From Pagrus major (taxonomy: Eukaryota > Chordata > Actinopteri > Spariformes > Sparidae), in assembly GCF_040436345.1 (NCBI RefSeq), contig NC_133230.1, positions 16,378,197 through 16,442,196 on the forward strand: a DNA stretch of 64,000 bases. The letters are read 5' to 3'. The notes beneath the pieces were generated by a model. That model was given only the letters and a program-made list of their open reading frames with translations, searched no databases and was not told where the DNA came from. Below are positions 49,855-62,455 of the stretch, in pieces. A program made the translations under genes and the position numbers. How positions within the stretch are numbered: the first letter of the stretch is position 1; each line of letters starts with the position of its first letter.

Positions 49855-50125
49855 GATCAGCTACAACTTTGATTATTGATGACCTGTTAAAGTCATTTAA
49901 TAAAAAATGCCCCAATATCACTGTTTCTAACTTCTCAAATGTGAATATTTGGGAATTGTCTCAGTCTTCTATGATAGTAGATTAAATTACTTTGAATGTT
50001 GGACAGTTGGTCAGTCAAAATAAGCTATTTTGAACTCTATCTTGCACTGTGATCAGCATTTTTAACTATTTTTTGACATTTTAATGACCAAACAACTAAT
50101 TGATAATAATAGTCACTTGCATCAT
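49855..50125. mobile_element. MITE-like repeat, same family as 17959-18267
   Basis: Runs from CAGCTACAACTTTGATTATTG to AACAACTAATTGATAATAATAG, with interior TTGGACAGTTGGTCAG. Layout and interior words resemble the copies near 47,160 and 51,070. Lies directly after the hAT element. Confidence 0.4.
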
Positions 50126-51067
50126 TTGTCAATATTCATCAATTTTTAATGAAAGGAGAGCATAATCTCATTATGTAAACATGAAAATGTTTTCAGTGAT
50201 ACAATACCAATACTATAGGGGTTTCACCTGGTCATTCAGCCATCCTCACACATATTCAGTGTCCCCAAAAAATCTCTCCCAAGGCAAATATTAAATTCTG
50301 GACAATACATTGATATAGGTACACTCTTAAAACAATTAGATAATATCGCTTACTGCATAGAGTCTTTTCTCTAAGGCACCAGAGACACTGCACTCAAAGC
50401 TAACTGAGGCATTTATCATTGAAATCCATCTGAAGAGCCGAGGAACCTTGAGCTGGAAGTGGAGAGTGCCCGTTCACGAGCACTCGTGTTTGTTTTCGCC
50501 ACTATCACTTCAAAGTCTCATTCAATTCCGACTCCCAAATGGCTCGTGGTTCTTTGATCTCGCTGCTGAGAGATTAGCAGATACTCAAAGCCAAGCAATC
50601 CTGTTTGCAATTTCAAAGCAAAAGAATCTCAAATATAGTTTCAGCATAGAAAATCACGCTCTGGTTTGACATATCTCAGGAATAAATAGACACTGATAAA
50701 TGAAAATGTAGAAAAAATGTAAACCTACATAATTAGTATGAATACCACAAATAAGAACACTTGTAATGGTAAAAGTCCAAGAGGGTGACATCAATAATCC
50801 TGCAGTCCGTCAACTTTGTATTGCTCAGCTCAAAATAATATTCTCAACTATAGAAATTCAATATCAATCAAATCTCTGGAGATTTCTCCCTCACAGTCTA
50901 GACAAATATAGTCAGCTAGTATATCATATTTCAGCAGAGGACCTAACATGTGCTATTTCACAGAAATACAGCTTCAGTTGGGCATTTTAGACCAGATTTA
51001 TATGTCCAAATACAGATACAATTTTTAGGGTTTCTTGTGAGTGCAAAACAGGCTTAAACCTGAAATG

Positions 51068-51341
51068 TAGAGCTGAAACAATAAGTCGATTTACAACTAT
51101 GATAATTGATTAATCATCTCTGTCATTTGTCAAGCAATGTGCCACACATACTCTGGTTCAAGCTGTTTCATTATTGAACATCTTTGGATTTGAAAAGGCA
51201 ATTTGAAGACGTTACCCTGAGCTCTCAGGAGTTTTATTTTTTCTATTTTTTTCTTGACATGACATTTTATAAACAAAAATAAAAAGATTAATGGAGAAAA
51301 TAATCAACAACAATGTAATAACTGTTAATTGCAGTCCAACT
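51068..51341. mobile_element. MITE-like repeat, same family as 17959-18267
   Basis: Starts TAGAGCTGAAACAATAAGTCG and ends near AATTGCAGTCCAACT, with interior AATTGATTAATCATC and TTTGAAGACGTTACC. Non-coding. Confidence 0.45.
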
Positions 51342-51344
51342 AAC

Positions 51345-54300
51345 ATTGATAAAGATTATTAAATTATGTTTGAACCAAAATATATGATGAAAAATTGGAC
51401 ATGAGAAGTCTAGCCTGCTGCCAGTCTGAACGTGTCAGGTCCTTGCAGGTTTGGCTGTAAATGTCAAGCTCCATCTGGGAGTTTAAGTTGAAAGGTCAGA
51501 ATTAAATCCTCGGCAGCCTGAGATTTTTAATCTTATCATGCTTGGTGAAAAGGACGTGTTTTTTAGGCATGGAATAGAAGCGAAAGGGTCAAAGTTCACT
51601 GTGAGTACATCTGCTGTTTGTCATGATCAGATTATAGTTATAATTTAACCTAAAATTAACCTAATAAAACTTCAGGAAAAATGTTGATGATGGTTGATTA
51701 TTATCAGATACATTAGCACTACGAGGATAAATATATTTAAAAGAATTTAAAAAAGGAACGACATGTTAAAAAGTTATAAACAAGGGTTACATTTTGTTAT
51801 GAAGGCATGAAGACTATTTAATATTGCTGTTTAATTTAATAAAACTATTCAAGAGTAGATTATCTCAGAATTTTAAATAAAACTTGCAAAAATGGAGAAA
51901 TCTAAATAGTCAGGACAGATGTATTTTCTGTCACAGAAAAAATGTACAAGAAAAATCTGGATAAAAGTATTTCTACACCTTTTTTAACCTGTTACCATTA
52001 AATGATGCATCTCCTCTTCCCTCCACCATTTTGAAATTGTGATGCCATATCTCAAAATGATAAAGAGATGGAAGTACAATAATTATTGTGTTGTGTGGGC
52101 AAGGCTTCAGGTCTCCGCCCACTGGTAACTGGGACACGGTACTCCAATTTGAATAGTTTAAAATTAACAAAGTAAAATTAAGAGAACAAATTTGTGACTT
52201 TATTTAACCAGGAAGAAAAAGAAACATTTAAAGAAAGAACACTGCCTGTGATGTAGGAATGGCTGCTGTCTCCAGTGCACCACTGATCTCATGACTCTGT
52301 TTTCTCTCTACCTCGCTTAACCATCCATTTTAACCATCAATGACCTGAAAGCGGTAAGGTTTGGGTTGTAGAAATGAGTGGTCTTTCCCAAGTGTGCAGT
52401 TAGTTGCTGTGCTGCTGGTAACACATCTCCCCCCAAACCACCACCACCACCCTTCCTCCACCTCCTCCTCCTCCTGCTTCTCCTCTGTGGTGCATCACCC
52501 CACTCACTCGCTTTCAGTCTCTCCTTCTCTCTCCTTCACTCCCTGGCTTATTATTGATCTGAATTCATTTGTTTCCTATTGATCTGCCACTCCACCCTCT
52601 GCCGCATTGAACAAACACAAGGACACACACCATGCGCACACAAGCCTCACACACGCACCCCGACAGATGCAGCGCATGCACGTCTCGAACCAATCTCACA
52701 CACATATATATGCAAAGAAAAAAGGCTAAAAGCGCTCATTTACAAACCTGTTATGTGTAGAATGATTTCAAGGTTAAAAGGCGCTCACATACGCACATAC
52801 TTGCAATCACACACTCTTCATCTGAGAGATTCCAGAGGCTGAAAACATAAAGGTTTAGAGGTGTCTCAGCTTAAGCATCAGACAAGCTAATGACATACAA
52901 AGGAACCTGGATTCCATATTGATCCAACATCTCAGGAGTGAGATGAAAACACAGGCAGTGCAGAGCTGGCAGCGGCAGGCGACACAATTACAGCTGCAGT
53001 TCATTTCTCAGGTTTGCTGAATTGTACTCAGAGTCATGAGTACAGCAAATGAGAGGAATTGAGTTTGGTAGCAATCGTACGGATCATACGGAGACGTATG
53101 TAAGCCAAGGAGGCATTCATGGCAGTAATGTATTTCTCGAAAACTCTTCATAGTCTCCAGATTGAAGTCAAGTTTTGGGCTCCACTATGTTCATTGATGC
53201 ATCATTTGGAATACAGAAGAATGTAAGAATGGGATATACTGTTTTATAATGCTAGAATGCTAGAGCAAAAACCTATAAATCACAATTATACGGAAATAAA
53301 ATGTAATATATGAACATGTGTTGGGTACAAAGGATGGGGATTTCCAAATCCCATCGAAAAACATTTTTTATGTAGTTCTGATGACTAACGTAGCTTTAGC
53401 CGCTTTCATGGGAAAGAATAGGTGTACTGTATGATCAGTAAGGTGAGGCGTGTCTCTTTCAGCCCTCTTGCTTGTTTACTCTCTTTATTTCATCGGAGCT
53501 AGAAACAAATATCTGTATCGATGTTATGTTGTACAGATTGGGTTTTAACCTGCCTAAGATCCGAACACAATGTGAGCCAGACTACCATCAGACGTGATCA
53601 GGCAGGTTTGATCACATTCTGATCCAGCGCAGTTACAATTTGCAATAACATGTGTTTTTCCTTGTCCAGATAGCGTAACTGGATACAGATCTCGTTTTAA
53701 GCTCTAGAAATGGGGTCTGACATAAAAGTGACCAAGTGAGTGATTTGACTTGTCTCATAATAATACAGTGAGACACTGAAAAATGACCAATGATGCCATT
53801 ATTTTGTCTTGTCTTGGAACGCACACTTCCATGTATGTGATAGGTCAACTTAGCATCTTTCGAGATGATGTCACGTTGCGGTCCGTCAAAAGTTTGGCCA
53901 GGAGGCTGTGTTTTGACATACGACGAAAGTTAGTCTGGAAGCAGCCTTGGTCTTGCTCTCAATACTTTCTGACCACATTACCCTATCAGGTCTGAAGTGT
54001 GTTTGTATTTTAAAAAACGGGTCACATACTCTTACTTAGATGTTCCACACTGGCTTGCCTCACCTCTCTGTTTCTCTTTCCCAGTATGTGTTTGCCTTGT
54101 TGACCTATTTCGTCAGCAGTGTGTTTATAAAGTCGCCCAATTTGTTGATTATGTAACCAAATCGAATCTATCAAAACCAATGTGGTACCGAAGGACATCG
54201 CAACAACCAGATGCGTTTACATAACATTCAGTTCATATGAAACAGTGTCATACGTAGGCCTGCATTAAATAGGAGAGGTTGCATCAAAATCAGTGCATTT

Positions 54301-56394
54301 ATGGGGAACGTAATACCAACGAACATCTCTCTCTGCCTGTTTCTCTGCAAAGCATGTGCAAATGTCAGTAGATCACAGGGCAGATTCCCCACTCATTAAT
54401 TGATCGCAGATAGCGACAAATGATAAAATGGTTCGCCAAATATACTTGGGCAGTAAATAAAGTCTGCCTTTGGGAAACACTGCTCACACTCATAACAAAC
54501 CAGAGTGATCATGTTTATGGTAATAATGGAACATGTCAGAGAGAGCAAGCTAAAACTTAAATACTTTATATCCAACTGTAGAAAGTCTTTCTTCAGTAAG
54601 CTGTGACAGGTTGACCTACCTTTCCAGCGGCCCCAGCAGCCACTCCAAATTTTTGGTTGGTGGCATCAAGTTGCCATGACACCAGACTGTTTTTCCTGCC
54701 CTCTGACCTCCTTTCAGGACATGCTGTGCTCAGTCAGACTGCATCTCCAGCAGCGGCTTGAGTTCAAAGGGCTGAGGGGGAAAAGAGGCAAGGGGGAGAG
54801 GCTGTGTTTCCTCTCGGTAATATTAGATACAATGCACCGCAGGCAATGCTTGCTCTCCCTAAGTGCATGCAGATAGGAACACACAGACCCATATATACGT
54901 ACATGTGTGGGATTTAATGAGCACACACTTACACAAAAGCCGCACATCTCAGTCTCTGTTGTCTTTCATTGTGTTGTAGTGTCATAATTATTGCATTTGT
55001 TTGGCTCACTGCTGTTTAATTTATGATGTATTTTCCAGCATTATTAATGTATTATTCATCACCATTGACTTTAACTGTCTCCGTTGTACATGTATTTTTG
55101 TACCACCCTCTCATTCATGCTTTGTAGATGGCGCAGTATTCCTTCTCACTATTATCTCCCACTTTGTTAATCCATTTCGTTCTCTGCACACCATGTTTGA
55201 TGCTTCCTCCATCATAAATGCTTGCGTTTCTATTCAGGTCTTTGTGCTTCATCTCTCTTATCAGAGATTGGTCCATTATGATTTAATTATCCTGGAGTAT
55301 TCAGCACTACAAAAACGTCTATGTGGCCTTGGTAAAAGGCCAGATCAGGTCGTGTCTGGGTGGCTGACTTTATTTATTTACTTATCCCAACTTCATGGCT
55401 CAAAGTGTTTATTGATGTTCGCCTTTCCTATCCTGTGGTATGCTAATAATCTGCATGATGCTCTGTTGATTTCAGGAATGCCGTGGTCAACCAGAGAAGC
55501 TCCTCGGCGAGAAAAGAACCATGGGAAAAACCTCAAACTAGATCACGTTGGTGAGGTAAATGCTTCGGCAACATCTGTTCCTTCCCGTTTATACTAACAA
55601 AGACTCTTTGAATCTGACTGAAATGAAAGAGAGAGCAAACAGCTTGAGAGATCAGAGCTAGTGATGGAGAACGTCAGCTCCAAGTATACAGAGAGACACT
55701 TACATTTCAATCTCTCTCAGATTCCTTTTCTTCTCCGACAGTCTCTTTCTGTGTCTTTTGTTTTTGCTCACATCATAAAATTAAGGATTATTAGGACAAT
55801 ATGGAAATCCAATAATTACCTGCTTCTCATGATACCAATGAGCTAACCAATAATTTCACATATTGTATTTTAAGAAAAAGTTCATAACCTGTAGTTTTTT
55901 TGTACAACTGAGGCTAAGAAGGGCTCACATGTAGTGAGCAAAAAATGATCATTTAATAGTCCATATTCTTCTTCTTCTTCTTCTTCTCCTTCTTCTTCTT
56001 CTTCTTCTTCTCCTTCTTCTTCTTCTGTGTTTATTGGTGGACTAACTTTCAAGCTGCAAGCAGCCAATTACTATATTAGATTTTGTTAATGCTGCGCTTT
56101 TTAAGTCAATGAAAGCAATTTGGCTTCATATTACAGGCTTCATTTAGTAGCTATGATTTTAATTACACCAATAAATAGCCGATAATAAAACATTTCCCCG
56201 GATATATATTGTGCATCCCTACATAACATACAAAGTTGTCCTTAATATTTCTGTATTGATGCCGCCATAAACAGACTACCACACTATCAAACCTGTTGAA
56301 GAGACTAAATGATGTATGTTATTCAACGTAATTGAATATCGGACCTCACATAACTGCTGGCACGATTATGCTCTGCCTTTTTTCTTTCTCTTTG

Positions 56395-56426
<32 letters not shown>

Positions 56427-59400
56427 TTTACCAAGGAAAATGTTCTTGACAACAAAAGCTGCTTCCCATCATTTGTCACCCACAGAGTCAAACAAGTGAA
56501 AGGAAAACAATTCAGAATGGTACATATCATTAAAAATGATTACATATTGTATGCATATAAAATCCTTCATAATGGAATAAGAACATTGAATTGTTAGTGT
56601 ACATTATTTAAGAAGACTTTTGTTGCAGGTTATTGTGAAATATAGTTCAAATTTGTACACAAAAGGAATCTTATTTTTCCATTTCTCTTAACAATTGCAG
56701 CATAAAGAAAGTGCTTATCAATGTTATTATTATCGATAATATTATCGATATTTGGCGGATTTTATCAACATCAATGATCGACGAAGCTAAAGGGAGACTC
56801 ACGTTGTGTAAATTTTTTTAAGACTTCAAATAAACACACACTTTTCTCCTCTCCTACTCATACACACATCTATACAGGACATGTCCTCACATACACACAC
56901 ATACTGGCCGACACTACCCAATAGCCATTGACAACAGTGCCCTAGCAACCATTGGGCATCATGCCAAGCCACTGAGGTTGCCTGGTAGTGTGTTCCCATG
57001 GTAACGTTTTCTGCCTTTGTAAATAAGGTACGAGGAGAGCGAAAAAGGGGGGTCTGGGAGAAATTGCACTACAGAATCTCATCCTATCTTAAGAGGGCTA
57101 ATAATTTATGGTTTGTGAGTAGCAGATAGTTATCCTGGCCCCGCGCCGACTGAAGAGGTGCATTAGCGTTGATGGGGATCTCAGGTTCGAGTCCTCGCAA
57201 AACAGGGTCAGATCCAGTTTGGAGGGGGACAGGGGAAGTAATGATCACACTGCGCTGTAGGCTCTGGTGAATTTTGGCAGCGTTATGAATTTATTTATTT
57301 GTCTATCCATATATTTGTTTTTTCTCATCACAGTCACTCACCCTAGTTAAAATTTGTTTCACCTTGATTTTCACTCTGTTTTTTTCTTTATTATTTTATT
57401 CTATCCATTAAAAAAACAGTAATGTTTACCTTGAGTAAACAGTGTTTGCTCTTCTGTAAAATCAAGTGAACCATCAGCCGCCCTGAGTATGAGAACCGCT
57501 GTCTGAGGCCTGCATTCCTGTTGAGCTGGCACTCGCTAGACGATTTGTAGCTGCGGGTAACAGTTTATTTGCTGTCACTGGGCAGATTTCGCTCCTCCAT
57601 GCCCCTACATTGTTTGGGTGGTGCCATAGTCTCTGTGCGTCACTTCTCAAAGACGATGAGTGGTGGAGAGTTACCTGTATCTGTGTTTTGTCTTTGCCAG
57701 CAGAGCCTCAATGTTGTGTGTGGATTTTTATCTTTTTTTATTTGACAGAAATGTCAGAAGCGTGCTTGATTTTCTCTGTCAGTAAGTCTCTCTTTAGTTA
57801 GGTATTTATCAGTTTTGTTTATTCTTTTTTCTGGACTTGTTTTTTCTATTTTGTTGTTGTTACATGTTTCTCATGTAAAATACCATGAGGTCTTTGCCAT
57901 TTTAATGGCTTTACTCTCTGACAAATGTAAGGTATTTAATAATATTTTTTGAAGATTGAAGAACAGAATGTTTGTTGTTTTTAATGCCACCAATCCTCAA
58001 AATCGGGAGGCAGATTGTGTCAAAAATCCAAGTCCAAAAACCATGGAAATGGCCATAAATTTCTCATTTAGTTTAGGTGACTATTTTCACAAATAGTTTC
58101 CAGGCTCATATTTCTTTAGAATTGCTCAACAAATTTAAACAAACCTCTATTTTTTTTTTTAAACCTTTATTTTCAACAAAGAACTTAACTGTATTCTTTC
58201 TTGAATAGATCTCTTTAACTGTTAGTTCAATAGATGAATCTTCTTATCAAAGAGACAAAGAACATGAACATTTGTTGAGACTTTTGTATTCTGGCTCAGC
58301 TGCCAGTATTCAAACAAAACCCAAAACTTTGGATCTTCTCTCAAAAATAAGAGTTTAATTATTTCAGCAGTAAAGACTGACAAACATTATGTTATCACTC
58401 CGTATTGTCTCAGCTGTTGCTAGGCAAGATTAACACATGATGATCGTGTGCAGGATAATACCAGAGTCATTACTGGATGTGATAACAACAATTTAGAGTA
58501 AATTAACAAACTGATTTTCCTCTAAATTAAATTTGAGAGGTTTACATAAACACTGTTACAAGGACAATATTACAATGCAGTAATTAGCCATTTGTAATTT
58601 ACTTACTGACATTTTTGTCTGACTTCATAAATATACAAATATTTAGTTCTGCTTAGCTCAATTTCCTCTTTTCATGGCCATTTTGGTTTTTGCCAGTTAG
58701 CTCGGCAATTACATAATTTTGTTGCTCTAGGGTCAAATTTGTATATCATAAAAACTTTGGCTGTCACTGTTTTAATTTCTTCAGGATTATTGCAATACAG
58801 TGGTAGCACAGACTGTTTTCTTACAATTTCCAGGTTTGTTAATATTTTGGTGATTTTAGGCGCACCTAGTTATACACTTTGGCTCAACATGATTAATTTG
58901 TTTTCGCTCTCTCAAGAGGCCGAGCTGTAATCCCCACAAAGCTTCACCTGACCCGACACCAGCCGGGGTTCGGGCTTAAACACCACCCTGGCCTCCAGTG
59001 CAGGGGCTTCCCACCAGACTCACATTGGCACACAAACACACCCAGGCAGATTGGCAAAGAGCTGGCATTGGCACAACCATGCCGCATTCATGCGTGATCA
59101 GACTGCGAATGAGACGGTGAGAGAGGTTTAAAAGGGGGTGGAGCAGAATCAAGGGGATCAAGTGGGGGAGACTTAGTTGGTATGAACAGAGAGGTTGTCT
59201 GAGAAAAAAGTTGTAAAAGATTTCGAGGCTTGAAATGTTCGGTGATGAAGGACAAATAAGAGGCACGTAGAGAGGCGGGAGGACGGCCAAAGAAAGAAAA
59301 TGAAGGGTAGGCGGAGGGTGGGCTTTTAGCATGGCAGAGGGCAGTGGAGAGAGGCGAGGTGAATGGGTTTGCATTTGGAAGCTGGCCAATAAAAAAACTA

Positions 59401-60570
59401 CGTCTCTATTAGGCATATGGTGCTGCGGTACCTTTTGAATGGTTAAATAGTGAATCTTTAGCACAATTACAAGTTGAGAGTGATTCCAAATGGCTTTTAT
59501 CCTCGTAATGTAGTTAAACAAAACCCAACAGCCATTCATCATCTAATACGCATTTACCTGTGCTATGCAGTGCATATTAATATGCAGTTATGGTCCTAGC
59601 TGGCAATAGAGTGAGCTACCTTGTGAGGAAATGGGGATAGACCACTGTGTTTGAGACCAGCTTTCATCAGTGAGGCCCCAATCGTCCAAGACTTCAAGGT
59701 TGTATTTTGGGTGCATTGACCAAGCTGAATAGGAGGCCTCACAACTCAGCAGCGCGGCAGCTATCAAGTAATCAATGAGTCCTTGAGGCACACAGGAGGA
59801 GTGTCAAAACACAGCCATTGACTGCTAACAACAGCCAATTTGCTGCTTTTGCAGGAGATCACCTCAGCTAGATGTCAAATGAGTGGGTGTGCCCCATTAT
59901 TTATGGAGTATGAGAGAGATTGACTAGATAGTGCTGTGACTCCAAATTGTCATCCAATTATTCATCCATTAGATACTATTTGTTACATTCAAATCTGCTC
60001 TACAATGCACCAATTTCTGCATTACCCTGAATGTAGTTATGAAACAGTGCAAATCAACTTATAATGTTTTAATGTGTCAAGATGTCTGACACCATTCCTG
60101 AGATTCTGCTGAAGGAAAAAAGTAAATGAACACACTGGGAAAACATTATCAGGACACAATTGGTGCTTTTTCACTGGCACTTTTGGCCGCACCGAATCAG
60201 ACCGTGCTGCTCTGATTTGCTTTTACATTACCAGTTTTACCACGGCAAGTTGAGCTGAACCACACCTGAGATTGACTGATTGCAGTGATATCTTCAGACC
60301 CCTTCTCCCTCTCAAACAAGACTGTGTTGCTTTTTATCGATTCATCGTGTTTGCTTTCAGCTGTTTTAGGATTCATGTTAAGTTTCTGCTGGTGAAAACA
60401 CAGCATTTCCTGATTTCGCTGCTTCATAATAAAAGCTTTTAAATAACTAACTGAAACAGCTCCTTTGACCACGACAAGTGGATCATCGGTGAAAGACACA
60501 CCTTCAAGCGAGGAGCCCTGTTGTATTTAACATGCAAATAATAGCCGCGAAACCAAGTCAAGCCAAGCCA
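51345..60570. other. Long non-coding stretch, no gene recognised
   Basis: About 9 kb with no exon of a recognisable protein. Holds a CCT/CCA-rich tract near 52440-52475, (CTT)n at 55969-56026, (CA)n at 56396-56426, two splice-bounded open segments (54718-54816, 55476-55555) that I cannot assign, and a POU-like palindrome at 59571-59586. Possibly part of a very large intron of a gene beyond the window. Confidence 0.45.
55969..56026. repeat. (CTT)n trinucleotide microsatellite
   Basis: CTT repeats with two CTC interruptions. Confidence 0.95.
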
Positions 60571-60577
60571 GCATATG

Positions 60578-60942
60578 TAGGGCTGAGTACCAAACTTCGA
60601 TACTTTTATGGCACCAACCGAATTGCCTTGATACCATCGAGTATCAAAAAAAATGTCTTGTCATTTGATACCAAATTTTGATACCTAAGGAGTTAGCTTA
60701 GTTGGCTTGTTGTGCTGAGACCTAAGCATGCTGGTGATTGGCTGTCCTCAGACGTGCAGGAAAAACACTAGGTCATAAAAATGAAACTGCTTCGAGTCTG
60801 TAAAAATGTCAAAAATAAAACTTTTTTTTTTTTGCTGTAATGTTTAATCTAATCTTTTGTTAAATGGATGTCATAAAAGTGGTTTCAAAAAAAGTATAAT
60901 TCAAAAACCGGCATTGAATTCAAGGTATTGGTACCCTGCCTA
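60578..60942. mobile_element. Candidate hAT-like MITE
   Basis: Begins TAGGGCTGAGTACC and ends GGTACCCTGCCTA, imperfect inverted copies. Interior words (CGATACTTTTATGG, ATACCATCGAGTATC, GATACCAAATTTTGATACC) are typical of a dispersed fish repeat class. Flanking 8-mers do not match. Non-coding. Confidence 0.5.
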
Positions 60943-61925
60943 AAAAGTATTACATTTAACTGTCCAAAACACAAGTTTCAAGTGCAGAAATCGAGTCAAA
61001 CACAGTCATTTATTCTTCCATTCATTCATGCACTCAATCATATTCTGCCTGTCTGTGGCTGAAAGGAGAAATAGTCGTTTCTACAGGCGACACTCGGTAT
61101 CATTAGCCGGCCTCTCTGCAGCACTAGGGTGCTTCACATCGATGGCACTGTTTGCCCTTGTTAATATTAAGACCCGAGGGCAGTGATGTGTTGCTCACTA
61201 CGGCCGCTGTTCTGTTAGGTAACACTTGATGCTAATCCACCCCCAGAAGGTCAGTTTTACCTTTTTAAGTACACATGGCTTTTTGAAGAGTATTTTTACC
61301 TTTGTGTTATAGTCACAGTGGCGAGAGATGGAGAGGGAGAGAACATGCAAAAAGGGTTTTGGGTTAAGGTGTCAGAGCGCTTGAAAGGAACCAGGGGCCT
61401 GTCGTGCAAAAGCGATTTGCAGGCACAGAAATCACAAACAAGGCAAAGTGCTTTACATAAGACATCAAAAAGGCATAATGATAAGATATAAAATAAATCA
61501 GCTGTAAAAAAACAGACACATATAAATTCTGATGGGATAGATAAAAGATTTAAAAAAGCAACATTTGAATAAACACTAAATTATGACATTAAAAATTACA
61601 TTGCAGTTGCCTTGAATTAAGGGGTACAAATGAATAGTCCCAAATTTTGTTTATTAAAGGCAATGGGAAAAAAACAGGAGTCTTGTTTTAAAAGAACCCA
61701 GAGTTCAAGCAGACCTCAAGTTTTGTTTTAGAGATGTTGGTGCAAAGCACATTTAGGCTTTTAGACTCCCGGTGTTATTGTTATACAGTGGCATCATAAC
61801 TAAATGAGCTGTGAGGACATTAAAAACTAAAACTGTACTCCTTTTATTCTGTAACCCATATACTGTAGCTTCCACAGTGTGTTAGCTAGTCTTCCTGGGG
61901 TCCCAGCAAAACAATTGTGAATTCT

Positions 61926-62455
61926 CAAAGGATAAGTTCAACCAAAAATGAAAATGATCAGTCATCATCTATTAACCTTCATGTCGATGGAAAGTTTGGT
62001 AGTCCGCAAAACATTTCTGGAGCTTCACAGCAAAACAGAGTTGCAGCATTCTCCTAAACAACTGAAGTAGATGGGGACTTGTTTTAAACATAAAATGGCT
62101 CCATACAGCTCATCTGGTGTCATCAAAGACGTTATTTATACCCTCAGAGTGCAGTTGAGCTTGTGCACCCACTTCAGACGATATGCACGCTGATGCTTTT
62201 AACTCAGCAGCTACAGTGAAGATTTCTGCTCTAAAAGGTTTTCTGGATACTTTTTTTTTGGGGGGGGGATTGTTTTTTAACATTTTAAATCAAGTCTCCA
62301 TCTACTTCATTTCTTCAGGAGAATGCTGCAAAACTGTTTTGCTGTGAAGCTCCAGAAATGTTTTGTGGACTACCAAAAATCCCCCTGAAATTCCATCAGC
62401 ACGAGTATGAGTAGATAATGATTAAATTTAAATTTTTGGATGAACTCCTTTAATA
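61926..62455. mobile_element. Fold-back MITE with roughly 160-bp inverted arms
   Basis: Left arm about 61926-62090 and right arm about 62295-62455 are inverted copies. For example GCAAAACATTTCTGGAGCTT on the left pairs with AAGCTCCAGAAATGTTTTG on the right, and GCAGCATTCTCCT with AGGAGAATGCTGC. A central 200-bp loop contains a T9G9 run. No coding sequence. The family is not named. Confidence 0.75.

Noticed and set aside
57120-57215. Possible tRNA or tRNA-derived SINE
   Set aside because: GGTTCGAGTCC resembles a B box, but I could not pair an acceptor stem, and no good A box lies at the right distance.
58976-59542. 188-codon minus-strand open frame
   Set aside because: No domain, no codon-level pattern and no splice context; composition explains it.
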